This document shows, in pieces, positions 1 to 4,615 of a stretch of 11,574 bases of DNA. Source of the DNA: CAYHKY01 sp964357355 (GTDB taxonomy: Bacteria; Patescibacteriota; Microgenomatia; UBA10105); contig CAYHKY010000051.1 in assembly GCA_964357355.1 (NCBI GenBank), forward strand, positions 1-11,574. Direction: 5' to 3'. Made by a program: the position numbers and the translations under genes. The notes under the pieces were generated by a model that saw only the letters and a list, made by a program, of their open reading frames with translations, was not told the origin of the DNA and made no database searches. Position 1 is the first letter of the stretch, and the number at the start of each line of letters is the position of its first letter.

Positions 1-566
1 ACTGGGCAGTTATTACTTCTCCGATCAACGGAATTGTAACGCATATTGATACGCCTATTGCCGGAGTCAATGTAACAGCGACAAATACAATTACAGTGTC
101 TGATCCAACAAGTCTTGTATTTAGTGCTGATATTGATGAAACCGATGTCGGGCAAATCTACGTTGGTCAAACGGCCAACATAAATCTTGACGCATTTCCC
201 GATAAAAATTTTCGTGGAAAAATTACTAAGATTGCGTTTGCCTCAGAAACTACAAGTGGAGGCGCCACAGTGTATCCGGTTGAAATAGAGTTTGATGTAA
301 TTGAAAATTTACGTGTCGGACTAAACGGCGATGTCTCAGTTATATTAAAAGAGGTGCCAAACGCGTTAACTATACCAACCGAAGCAGTACAGGGTACGGA
401 TGAAAAAACTTTTGTCATTAAGAAAACAAAAAATAAGTTTGAAAAAGTCAAAGTAAAAATAGGTGAAGCATCTGATAATCAGACAGAAATTATCGAAGGA
501 CTCATTCAGGGTGACGAAATCGTAACTGAAGGATTTAAATTTTTACCAAAAGATCTAACTCAATAA
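1..566 (+). CDS. HlyD/MacA-family efflux periplasmic adaptor subunit (5' end missing)
   Basis: This is the C-terminal part of a membrane-fusion/adaptor protein that would couple the ABC exporter encoded downstream to substrate outside the membrane. The open frame runs in from the window edge (reading from base 3), so the GTG at 96 is an internal valine and not the start. Visible parts are the second half of a lipoyl-like barrel-sandwich domain (ITSPINGIVTHIDTPIAG), a beta-barrel region (DETDVGQIYVGQTANINLDA followed by FRGKITKIA), and a C-terminal membrane-proximal domain (ALTIPTEAVQGTDEKTFVIKK, then LIQGDEIVTEGF). That order is typical of MacA/HlyD adaptors. The gene ends in TAA, 28 nt before an ABC ATPase, and an FtsX-type permease follows, which is the classical MacAB gene order. 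The substrate cannot be read from the sequence. The N-terminal anchor and coiled-coil hairpin lie outside the window. Confidence 0.88.
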   Translation, partial: WAVITSPINGIVTHIDTPIAGVNVTATNTITVSDPTSLVFSADIDETDVGQIYVGQTANINLDAFPDKNFRGKITKIAFASETTSGGATVYPVEIEFDVIENLRVGLNGDVSVILKEVPNALTIPTEAVQGTDEKTFVIKKTKNKFEKVKVKIGEASDNQTEIIEGLIQGDEIVTEGFKFLPKDLTQ

Positions 567-572
567 AGAATC

Positions 573-585
573 AGGGTCAGACCCT
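573..585. repeat. 13-nt perfect palindrome AGGGTC-A-GACCCT in the adaptor/ATPase gap
   Basis: AGGGTC (573-578) and GACCCT (580-585) are exact inverted copies around one A. An RNA hairpin with GGG/CCC pairing and a 5-nt loop could form. The palindrome fills most of the 28-nt gap between the adaptor stop and the ATPase ATG at 595, where a ribosome-binding site would normally lie. No Shine-Dalgarno is otherwise visible there. It may be a short REP-like palindrome or a translational control hairpin; the role is inference. Confidence 0.5.
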
Positions 586-594
586 CATCAAAAA

Positions 595-1278
595 ATGAAC
601 TCTCTGCTTTCACTATCTCATATCAGCAAAATCTACAAAATGGATGGAGTTGAATTCAGAGCCCTTGATGATGTTTCGTTTTCTATTAAGAAAGGAGAAT
701 ACGTCGCAATCATAGGACCATCAGGATCAGGTAAATCAACTCTCATGCACCTTATAGGCTGCCTTGATAAACCTACATCCGGACAAGTCATGCTGGATGG
801 CAAAGACGTCTCGCGAGCAAATGAAAAGGAGCTGGCACGAATCAGGAACGAAAAAATTGGATTTGTATTTCAACAATTTAATTTACTGCGAAAAACTTCA
901 GCGCTTGCCAATGTTGAGTTACCTCTAATTTACAGATCAGATTCTGTTCACAACCGGCGCGAAAAATCACTCACCAGACTTACGCAAGTGGGATTAAAAG
1001 ACAAGCTAAGGAATTTCCCTTCCCAGCTTTCCGGCGGCCAACAACAGCGTGTTGCAATTGCAAGAGCTCTGGTTACTGATCCGGCAATTATTTTGGCTGA
1101 TGAACCAACAGGAAATCTCGACAGCAAGTCAGGCAATGAAATCATGGAAATTTTTGGTAAATTGAATCAAGATAATCGCACCATCATAATGGTCACCCAC
1201 GAAAAAGACATCGCCGATCATGCAAAACGCATAATTCAATTGAAAGATGGGAAAATTATAAGCGATAAGAAAAATTGA
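595..1278 (+). CDS. ABC transporter ATP-binding protein, MacB/LolD type
   Basis: This 227-residue cytoplasmic ATPase would power the permease encoded directly downstream. Every nucleotide-binding-domain motif is present: Walker A GPSGSGKST (41-49), Q-loop VFQQFNLL (91-98), signature LSGGQQQR (145-152), Walker B IILADE (165-170), D-loop NLDS (174-177) and the switch histidine in VTHEKD (H202). The N-terminal pattern (ISKIYKMDGVEFRALDDVSF) and the FNLL/ELPL spacing match the LolD/MacB/FtsE-like subfamily that works with mechanotransmission (type VII) permeases rather than classical importers. The length is normal for a stand-alone ATPase, so this is not the fused MacB of proteobacteria. The start at 595 gives the standard N-terminus. 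It has no clear Shine-Dalgarno and follows a palindrome. The gene ends in TGA, and the permease starts 30 nt later. Confidence 0.95.
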   Translation: MNSLLSLSHISKIYKMDGVEFRALDDVSFSIKKGEYVAIIGPSGSGKSTLMHLIGCLDKPTSGQVMLDGKDVSRANEKELARIRNEKIGFVFQQFNLLRKTSALANVELPLIYRSDSVHNRREKSLTRLTQVGLKDKLRNFPSQLSGGQQQRVAIARALVTDPAIILADEPTGNLDSKSGNEIMEIFGKLNQDNRTIIMVTHEKDIADHAKRIIQLKDGKIISDKKN

Positions 1279-1308
1279 TCTGCTTATCCCAATATTATTG
1301 ACTAGAAT

Positions 1309-2508
1309 ATGGATTTTTTTGAATTTATCAATCTTGCACTCAACTCATTGCGGACAAATAAAGTCCGTTCAATTCTCACAATGCTTGGGATTATTATAGG
1401 TGTAGGTTCAGTGATACTACTGGTTTCAATAGGAACTGGATTACAAAATTTTGTCACCCAGCAATTCGCAGCACTTGGATCTAACACTCTTTATGTCATG
1501 CCCGGAAAACTCGATTTATCTCAAGGGCCGCGTTCTTCCGTCTTATCAAAAAGCAAATTCGATTTGGGTGACAGTGCAGATTTGGCACGGGGAAGCGACA
1601 CGATCAAACAATCAACTCCCGTCATCCAAGGCTTTGGCCAACTAAAATATAACGGCAATACATCCTCAACAGAGGTATGGGGAGTTTGGGAAAGTTTTTT
1701 TGATATTTCAAACTTCAAAGCTCGCGACGGAAAAATAGTTACCCAAAATGATGTAGAGAGATCCAGACGAATTGTAGTATTTGGTTCAAAACCCGCAAAA
1801 GATTTATTCGGTGAAAATTCCAATGTGATTGGAAAGCAAATCACACTAAATGGAGTAAGATTCGAGATCGCAGGCATCCTCGAATCAAAAGGAGGAGGCG
1901 GAGGTCTGGGAAGTGCGGATGATTTTGTGGCGATTCCTCTTACAGTTGCCCAACGGCAGTTTGATGAAAATCGACCTACTATGTTACTTGCTCAAGCAAT
2001 AGATCAGGAAAGTGTTGTTTTAGCCGTACGGGATGCCAAAAGGATTTTGTCAAAAAGACTCAAAGAAGATGACTTTAGCGTGATTGAACAAACTCAACTT
2101 CTTGACACCATTAGTTCTTTTTTGGGTGTGGTCACTGCAGCGCTGGGGGGAATTGCTTCAATTTCATTGCTTGTAGGTGGAATCGGAATCATGAATATTA
2201 TGTTAGTTTCTGTCACGGAACGTACCCGCGAAATAGGTTTGAGAAAAGCAGTCGGTGCCACGCCGTCTGCAATTTTAATTCAATTTTTAATTGAAGCTAT
2301 TATTTTGAGTTTGGTGGGAGGAGGAATTGGGATTGGACTCGGTGCGTTGGGATCAATGTTATTAAATAATTTTATTCAAACGTCAGTCACCTGGTGGTCT
2401 GTCGCTCTTGCGTTTGGCTTTTCAGCCCTGGTAGGAATAATTTTCGGCGTAGCTCCTGCTATTCGCGCCGCACGTTTGGATCCGATTGAAGCCTTAAGAT
2501 ATGAGTAA
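1309..2508 (+). CDS. MacB/FtsX-family ABC transporter permease
   Basis: This 399-residue permease partners the preceding ATPase and adaptor. A first membrane segment (about residues 23-42, LTMLGIIIGVGSVILLVSIG) is followed by a large extracytoplasmic MacB-type core domain (about 45-265). An FtsX domain with three further membrane segments follows (starting near LLVGGIGIMNIMLVSV), including the hallmark cytoplasmic loop ERTREIGLRKAVGAT and the C-terminal PAIRAARLDPIEALRYE. The topology and length match MacB-type permeases in which the ATPase is a separate polypeptide. A glycine-rich stretch (KGGGGGLGSADD) interrupts the core domain. No strong Shine-Dalgarno precedes ATG 1309, so coupling to the upstream gene is likely. 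A tripartite MacAB-TolC pump needs an outer membrane, and no TolC-like gene is in view. In a single-membrane cell the trio would export to the surface. The substrate is unknown. Confidence 0.94.
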   Translation: MDFFEFINLALNSLRTNKVRSILTMLGIIIGVGSVILLVSIGTGLQNFVTQQFAALGSNTLYVMPGKLDLSQGPRSSVLSKSKFDLGDSADLARGSDTIKQSTPVIQGFGQLKYNGNTSSTEVWGVWESFFDISNFKARDGKIVTQNDVERSRRIVVFGSKPAKDLFGENSNVIGKQITLNGVRFEIAGILESKGGGGGLGSADDFVAIPLTVAQRQFDENRPTMLLAQAIDQESVVLAVRDAKRILSKRLKEDDFSVIEQTQLLDTISSFLGVVTAALGGIASISLLVGGIGIMNIMLVSVTERTREIGLRKAVGATPSAILIQFLIEAIILSLVGGGIGIGLGALGSMLLNNFIQTSVTWWSVALAFGFSALVGIIFGVAPAIRAARLDPIEALRYE

Positions 2509-2514
2509 GCATCA

Positions 2515-2541
2515 CTGAACCCCGACAAAGTCGGGGTTCAG
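2515..2541. terminator. 12-bp hairpin between convergent genes, probable bidirectional terminator
   Basis: CTGAACCCCGAC (2515-2526) and GTCGGGGTTCAG (2530-2541) pair perfectly around an AAA loop. The hairpin starts 7 nt after the permease stop and lies 20 nt past the hsp20 stop, so it could end transcription from both sides. Neither flank has a T-tract, so it is not a textbook intrinsic terminator. It may act as an RNA 3'-end stabiliser or with a factor. A weaker 5-bp hairpin (ACGCA 2546-2550, TGCGT 2556-2560) follows. Confidence 0.7.
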
Positions 2542-2561
2542 CCACACGCAAAGGGTGCGTA

Positions 2562-2981
2562 TCATTTACTCTTCACGGTAAGCTTTTTGGGTTGACTCTT
2601 TGGTGATTTCGCAAATTTGACTTTGACCACTCCGTTCTTACTGGTAACCTCTGGTTCAACATTAACATCGATATCTCCAGGTACTGCAACCCGGTATGAA
2701 TACGATTGCATGGACTTGCGGTAATATTTTTTCTTTTTATTTTCTTCTTCTTGGGCAGCCTGGCCTTTGATCCATAAGATGCCTTTATCATAAGTCACTT
2801 CTATGTCATCTGGATCAAGACCGGGAACTGCAGCTTCAACAAAAATATTTTTTTCATCTTCGGAAAGTGATAAACCATTTGGCCAACTGGCTACCATTCC
2901 CCAATCTTCATCTTCATCAAAATCCAGCATGTTGGAAAGTCGCGGGAATCTCCAAAATGTTCCAGGAACTAAATCTATCAT
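2562..2981 (-). CDS. hsp20: Hsp20/alpha-crystallin small heat-shock protein
   Basis: This ATP-independent holdase chaperone binds unfolding proteins. The alpha-crystallin domain covers about residues 38-130: it starts near GLSLSEDEKNIFVEAAVPGL, continues through DDIEVTYDKGILWIKG, contains a basic strand pair (KKKYYRKSMQSYSYRVAVPG), and ends in the conserved TSKNGVVKVKFAK. The short N-terminal arm holds the usual aromatic patch (FWRFPRL). The C-terminus has LTV, a weak version of the I-x-I anchor. Two ATGs are possible, at 2987 and 2981. The perfect AGGAGG at 2996-2991 is only 3 nt from the first but 9 nt from the second, so I prefer 2981 (139 residues, MIDLVPG...). The gene is monocistronic, with its own promoter and a CIRCE operator upstream. 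The stop is TGA. Confidence 0.95.
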   Translation of the reverse strand: MIDLVPGTFWRFPRLSNMLDFDEDEDWGMVASWPNGLSLSEDEKNIFVEAAVPGLDPDDIEVTYDKGILWIKGQAAQEEENKKKKYYRKSMQSYSYRVAVPGDIDVNVEPEVTSKNGVVKVKFAKSPKSQPKKLTVKSK

Positions 2982-2987
2982 AATCAT

Positions 2988-2996
2988 TCACCTCCT
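2988..2996 (-). promoter_or_regulatory. Full-length Shine-Dalgarno AGGAGGTGA for hsp20
   Basis: On the minus strand the nine bases are fully complementary to the 3' end of 16S rRNA. The spacing (9 nt from AGGAGG to the ATG at 2981, only 3 nt to the ATG at 2987) favours the downstream start. It is by far the strongest ribosome-binding site in the window; most other starts have weak sites or none. Confidence 0.85.
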
Positions 2997-3022
2997 ACTT
3001 TATAAGGTAAAATAATTTATTA

Positions 3023-3049
3023 CTAGCACTCTTATATCATGAGTGCTAA
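3023..3049. promoter_or_regulatory. CIRCE operator (HrcA-binding inverted repeat)
   Basis: The sequence is CTAGCACTC - 9 nt - GAGTGCTAA. The CIRCE consensus is TTAGCACTC-N9-GAGTGCTAA, so 17 of 18 defined positions match and the spacer length is exact. CIRCE is the operator of the heat-shock repressor HrcA. Here it covers the -10 box and likely transcription start of the hsp20 promoter, so HrcA binding should block initiation and heat should relieve it. HrcA itself is not in the window and must be encoded elsewhere. Confidence 0.93.
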
Positions 3050-3060
3050 ATATTTGTCAA
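3031..3060 (-). promoter_or_regulatory. Housekeeping-type promoter of hsp20
   Basis: Minus strand: a perfect -35 TTGACA (3060-3055), an 18-nt spacer, and -10 TATAAG (3036-3031, 5/6 to TATAAT). The predicted start is near 3024, giving a leader of roughly 43 nt with the Shine-Dalgarno near its end. The -10 box lies inside the CIRCE element, the expected arrangement for repressor control of a sigma-70-type promoter. Confidence 0.8.
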
Positions 3061-3111
3061 GACCTTTATTTAGAATTGTTTTAGTGTAAATATCGGAGAA
3101 TAATAAAAAGC

Positions 3112-3127
3112 TGTATTTAAAAATACA
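3112..3127. repeat. AT-rich palindrome TGTATTT-aa-AAATACA
   Basis: This is a perfect 7-nt inverted repeat around 2 nt, about 50 bp upstream of the hsp20 -35 box. On the minus strand it is not directly followed by a T-run. It could be a protein-binding site or chance in AT-rich DNA. The rest of the 2988-3261 spacer holds the hsp20 control region and the structured element described separately; I see no gene in it. Confidence 0.35.
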
Positions 3128-3151
3128 AACAAAGATAATAAAAAAGTCCCC

Positions 3152-3242
3152 TATAGCCAACTTGCTTGATTTTGTGAGGCCATAACTTCTTCTAGACTGA
3201 TCCGCCTTTGGCGGATACAGTAAGAAGGGTATACAAGCTATA
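3152..3242. other. Structured intergenic element 1 with REP-like hairpin core
   Basis: The core at 3186-3227 can form a long imperfect hairpin: CTTCTT/AAGAAG (6 bp), ACTG/CAGT (4 bp) and ATCCGCC/GGCGGAT (7 bp) around TTT, with a 4-nt bulge (CTAG) on one side and a 1-nt bulge on the other. The flanks TATAG (3152-3156) and CTATA (3238-3242) are complementary and could close the whole 91 nt. It lies downstream of the secreted-protein operon on the minus strand and so may mark its 3' end. Six Ts on the minus strand (3145-3140) lie a few bases past it, but no arm pairs next to them. Its right end shares a 17-nt motif with the era upstream region. Candidates are a terminator-like element, a REP-like repeat or a small RNA. 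Confidence 0.45.
3220..3236 (+). repeat. 17-nt motif copy 1 (GTAAGAAGGGTATACAA)
   Basis: It is identical at 16 of 17 positions to 4591-4607, upstream of era. It contains TATACA (3230-3235), preceded 16 nt upstream by TTGGCG (3208-3213), so it might be a rightward promoter. Yet the only gene to its right is on the opposite strand. Function unproven. Confidence 0.5.
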
Positions 3243-3261
3243 AAAGAAAAGTATGTATTTT

Positions 3262-3975
3262 TTAATTTCCGGAGGGGGTTGAAATGGGAGTTTGCGGTAA
3301 TGAGAAGTCTTTTACTTTTGAAACTTCGGTAATCGTTGAATTATTTGAATCCCATAAACCTCGCACTCTAATTCGATGTCCTACCGCAATATCGGCAAAA
3401 CTCATCCCCTGTTCTCGGCGATTGACATATTTAGTACTGGAATCAACAGTTATAGATTGGGTACTGCGTCTAAGCGTATCCATAGTAAAACCTGTATCGG
3501 TTTCACCTGTCACAGTACCAAAAAATATACCGTGGCGTTTCTGAATTGAAATGTTGCGGATAAAACGAGCTTTTGCTGTGGTTTTAGCATCATCTGACCA
3601 TGCTCCAATTATATTTAATTTATCTCCCACATTAAATTCAGCCACCTCACTCTTCCCCCAATATTTGCGGTGAAATTGTGTCTTGTCATCTGTTGTAACT
3701 GTGTAACTTTTGCCGTCTTTGATTACGGTCAATGTGCTTCCGTTTATCGAAGTTAGTTCTCCACTGCCGATTGCGATCCTCCCGCTTCGAAGTAATCTAA
3801 ACGCTGCAGATATTGAGGCTCCGTTTTCTCGCAGTTCCTGACGCACATCTTGACGCAGCTCTTGAGCCTCATTCCGTAATTCCTGAACCTGGTTACGCAA
3901 AGTTTCAGCAGCCACAGCAGAAACATGAGTAAATAAAAATATAACTATAATTGTAATAGTAATCAGATGCTGCAT
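3262..3975 (-). CDS. Secreted protein with coiled coil and two DUF5666-like beta repeats
   Basis: This 237-residue exported protein has no known reaction. The order is a signal peptide (about 1-23, hydrophobic LITITIIVIFLFTHVSAVAA, likely cleaved near AA/E), a charged heptad-like coiled coil (about 25-50, repeated QELR), then two similar beta-rich repeats (about 70-145 and 150-222). Each repeat reads G-x-(L/V)-T near its start, then a T/S-V-T strand, a K-(T/Y) turn, a V-G-(D/H)-(K/R) turn and ending G-(A/L)-W. This resembles DUF5666, which is built of such repeats; the family name is from memory. The C-terminus is a Ser/Thr/Pro tail. The start ATG 3975 gives the signal peptide directly. It follows the anchored Ig-like protein by 13 nt, and a GAAGGA inside that gene's last codons is the nearest ribosome-site-like sequence. 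Both probably act at the cell surface. Confidence 0.8.
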   Translation of the reverse strand: MQHLITITIIVIFLFTHVSAVAAETLRNQVQELRNEAQELRQDVRQELRENGASISAAFRLLRSGRIAIGSGELTSINGSTLTVIKDGKSYTVTTDDKTQFHRKYWGKSEVAEFNVGDKLNIIGAWSDDAKTTAKARFIRNISIQKRHGIFFGTVTGETDTGFTMDTLRRSTQSITVDSSTKYVNRREQGMSFADIAVGHRIRVRGLWDSNNSTITEVSKVKDFSLPQTPISTPSGN

Positions 3976-3988
3976 ATATGTTTTTGTA

Positions 3989-4438
3989 TTATCCTTCGTA
4001 ATAAATCATCAAGTCAACCTCATCGAAATTACCATTTTCATCATTGGCTCCTACAATTAAATAGTTCTCACCTTCTTCAAGGGTATATGAAACAGAAAAA
4101 TTACCGCGGCTATCGGCTTTGGCATCATTTTCATTCACAAAAACGTCCGCACCTGAAGTAGTTGTTCCGGTAATTTTAATAATTTTGGATGGGGAAGTTG
4201 TTCCGTTTTGGGGAGAAGTGATTTTGAAGGTAAAGACATCGTTTTTCATTGCTGTATCAGTGTTACCAATTTCTGTTTCGGGTGTGAATTCGTTTTCGAC
4301 AGTGACTTTTTGAGGTTGTTGTTCGGCTAGTTTTTTGGCGTTTTTGGATTTCGGATAAAGAACCAGTAACGTTAATACAATTACTACAGCTATAATTGCA
4401 TAAGGAACCCAGTTTGTTTTTTGAGTCTGTTCATTCAT
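3989..4438 (-). CDS. Membrane-anchored Ig-like domain protein
   Basis: I do not recognise a specific function. From the ATG at 4438 (149 residues) it has a short cytoplasmic tail (MNEQTQKTNWVP), one membrane segment (about 12-28, YAIIAVVIVLTLLVLY), a charged linker, and a C-terminal Ig-like beta-sandwich (about 68-147). The sandwich starts FKITSPQNGTTSPSKIIKITGTT, contains GADVFVNENDAKADSRGNFSVSY, and ends NYLIVGANDENGN-DEVDLMIYY. This pattern matches Big/glucodextranase-B-like domains that act as spacers or binders on surface proteins. An earlier in-frame ATG at 4465 would add nine residues (MLLYESRIV). I prefer 4438 because it gives a usual tail length, but neither start has a Shine-Dalgarno. 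It heads a two-gene unit with the secreted repeat protein downstream. The two may form a surface pair, which is inference. Confidence 0.78.
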   Translation of the reverse strand: MNEQTQKTNWVPYAIIAVVIVLTLLVLYPKSKNAKKLAEQQPQKVTVENEFTPETEIGNTDTAMKNDVFTFKITSPQNGTTSPSKIIKITGTTTSGADVFVNENDAKADSRGNFSVSYTLEEGENYLIVGANDENGNFDEVDLMIYYEG

Positions 4439-4500
4439 GACAATTCGAGATTCATAGAGTAGCATATTAATAACAATTGGACAAGAGTTTCTGCAAATTC

Positions 4501-4518
4501 AGGCTCATGATATAGCCT
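4501..4518. repeat. Short hairpin AGGCT-8-AGCCT in the era upstream spacer
   Basis: AGGCT (4501-4505) and AGCCT (4514-4518) are exact inverted copies. The same two 5-mers recur in reverse order at 4567-4571 and 4575-4579 within 60 nt, so several alternative pairings are possible across this spacer. Confidence 0.35.
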
Positions 4519-4542
4519 ACATACTTGAAATTGTTCCGGCCA

Positions 4543-4604
4543 TATACCCCTCTAAGCTGCTATTGCAGCCTAACAGGCTTGCAAACCAGCGTAAGACGGG
4601 TATA
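4543..4604. other. Structured intergenic element 2 upstream of era
   Basis: TATACCC (4543-4549) and GGGTATA (4598-4604) can close a 62-nt element. Inside, GCAGC (4565-4569) can pair either with GCTGC (4556-4560; 4-nt loop) or, through GCAGCCT (4565-4571), with AGGC-T-TGC (4575-4582; 3-nt loop, one bulge). These two folds exclude each other. The element overlaps the likely era promoter, so most of it would be upstream of the era transcript. It may therefore be DNA-level regulation or part of another RNA. It is not a tRNA, having no T-loop GTTCRA and being too short. Role unknown. Confidence 0.4.
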
Positions 4605-4608
4605 CAAT
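4579..4608 (+). promoter_or_regulatory. Probable era promoter, leaderless geometry
   Basis: TTGCAA (4579-4584, 4/6 to TTGACA), an 18-nt spacer, and TACAAT (4603-4608, 5/6 to TATAAT); TATACA at 4601-4606 with a 16-nt spacer is the alternative. The -10 box ends 7 nt before ATG 4616, so transcription would begin at or next to the start codon and leave no room for a ribosome-binding site. None is visible. Confidence 0.5.
4591..4607 (+). repeat. 17-nt motif copy 2 (GTAAGACGGGTATACAA)
   Basis: It matches 3220-3236 at 16 of 17 bases. Both copies sit at the right end of a foldable intergenic element, with a -35-like hexamer at the same distance upstream. The left ends also show some likeness (CCCCTATAGC at 3148 versus CCCCTCTAAGC at 4547). 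Confidence 0.5.
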
Positions 4609-4615
4609 AGTGCCC

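Noticed and set aside
96..98. GTG as start of the adaptor gene
   Set aside because: The frame is open and shows adaptor sequence (SPINGIVTHIDTPIAG) upstream to the window edge, so the gene is truncated and this codon is internal.
595..2508. Calling the ABC genes a macrolide-resistance pump
   Set aside because: The MacB-type fold is shared by exporters of many substrates, and nothing in the sequence points to macrolides.
3140..3151. GGGGAC followed by six Ts on the minus strand as an intrinsic terminator
   Set aside because: No complementary arm lies directly before the T-run. The only pairing is the distant TATAG/CTATA closure 6 nt away, so it is mentioned only as part of the structured spacer.
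3284..3544. An 86-codon plus-strand ORF with a good GGAGGGGG ribosome-site-like sequence 8 nt upstream, plus a 9-codon ORF just before it (3253-3282)
   Set aside because: It lies wholly antisense to the secreted-protein gene, whose signal peptide and repeats are clear. The GGAGGGGG is simply the complement of the Thr-Pro-Ser-Gly codons at that gene's end. The protein has no recognisable features.
4543..4604. Seven-bp closing stem resembling a tRNA acceptor stem
   Set aside because: The unit is only 62 nt, lacks a T-loop GTTCRA-like sequence, and has no fitting anticodon arm.
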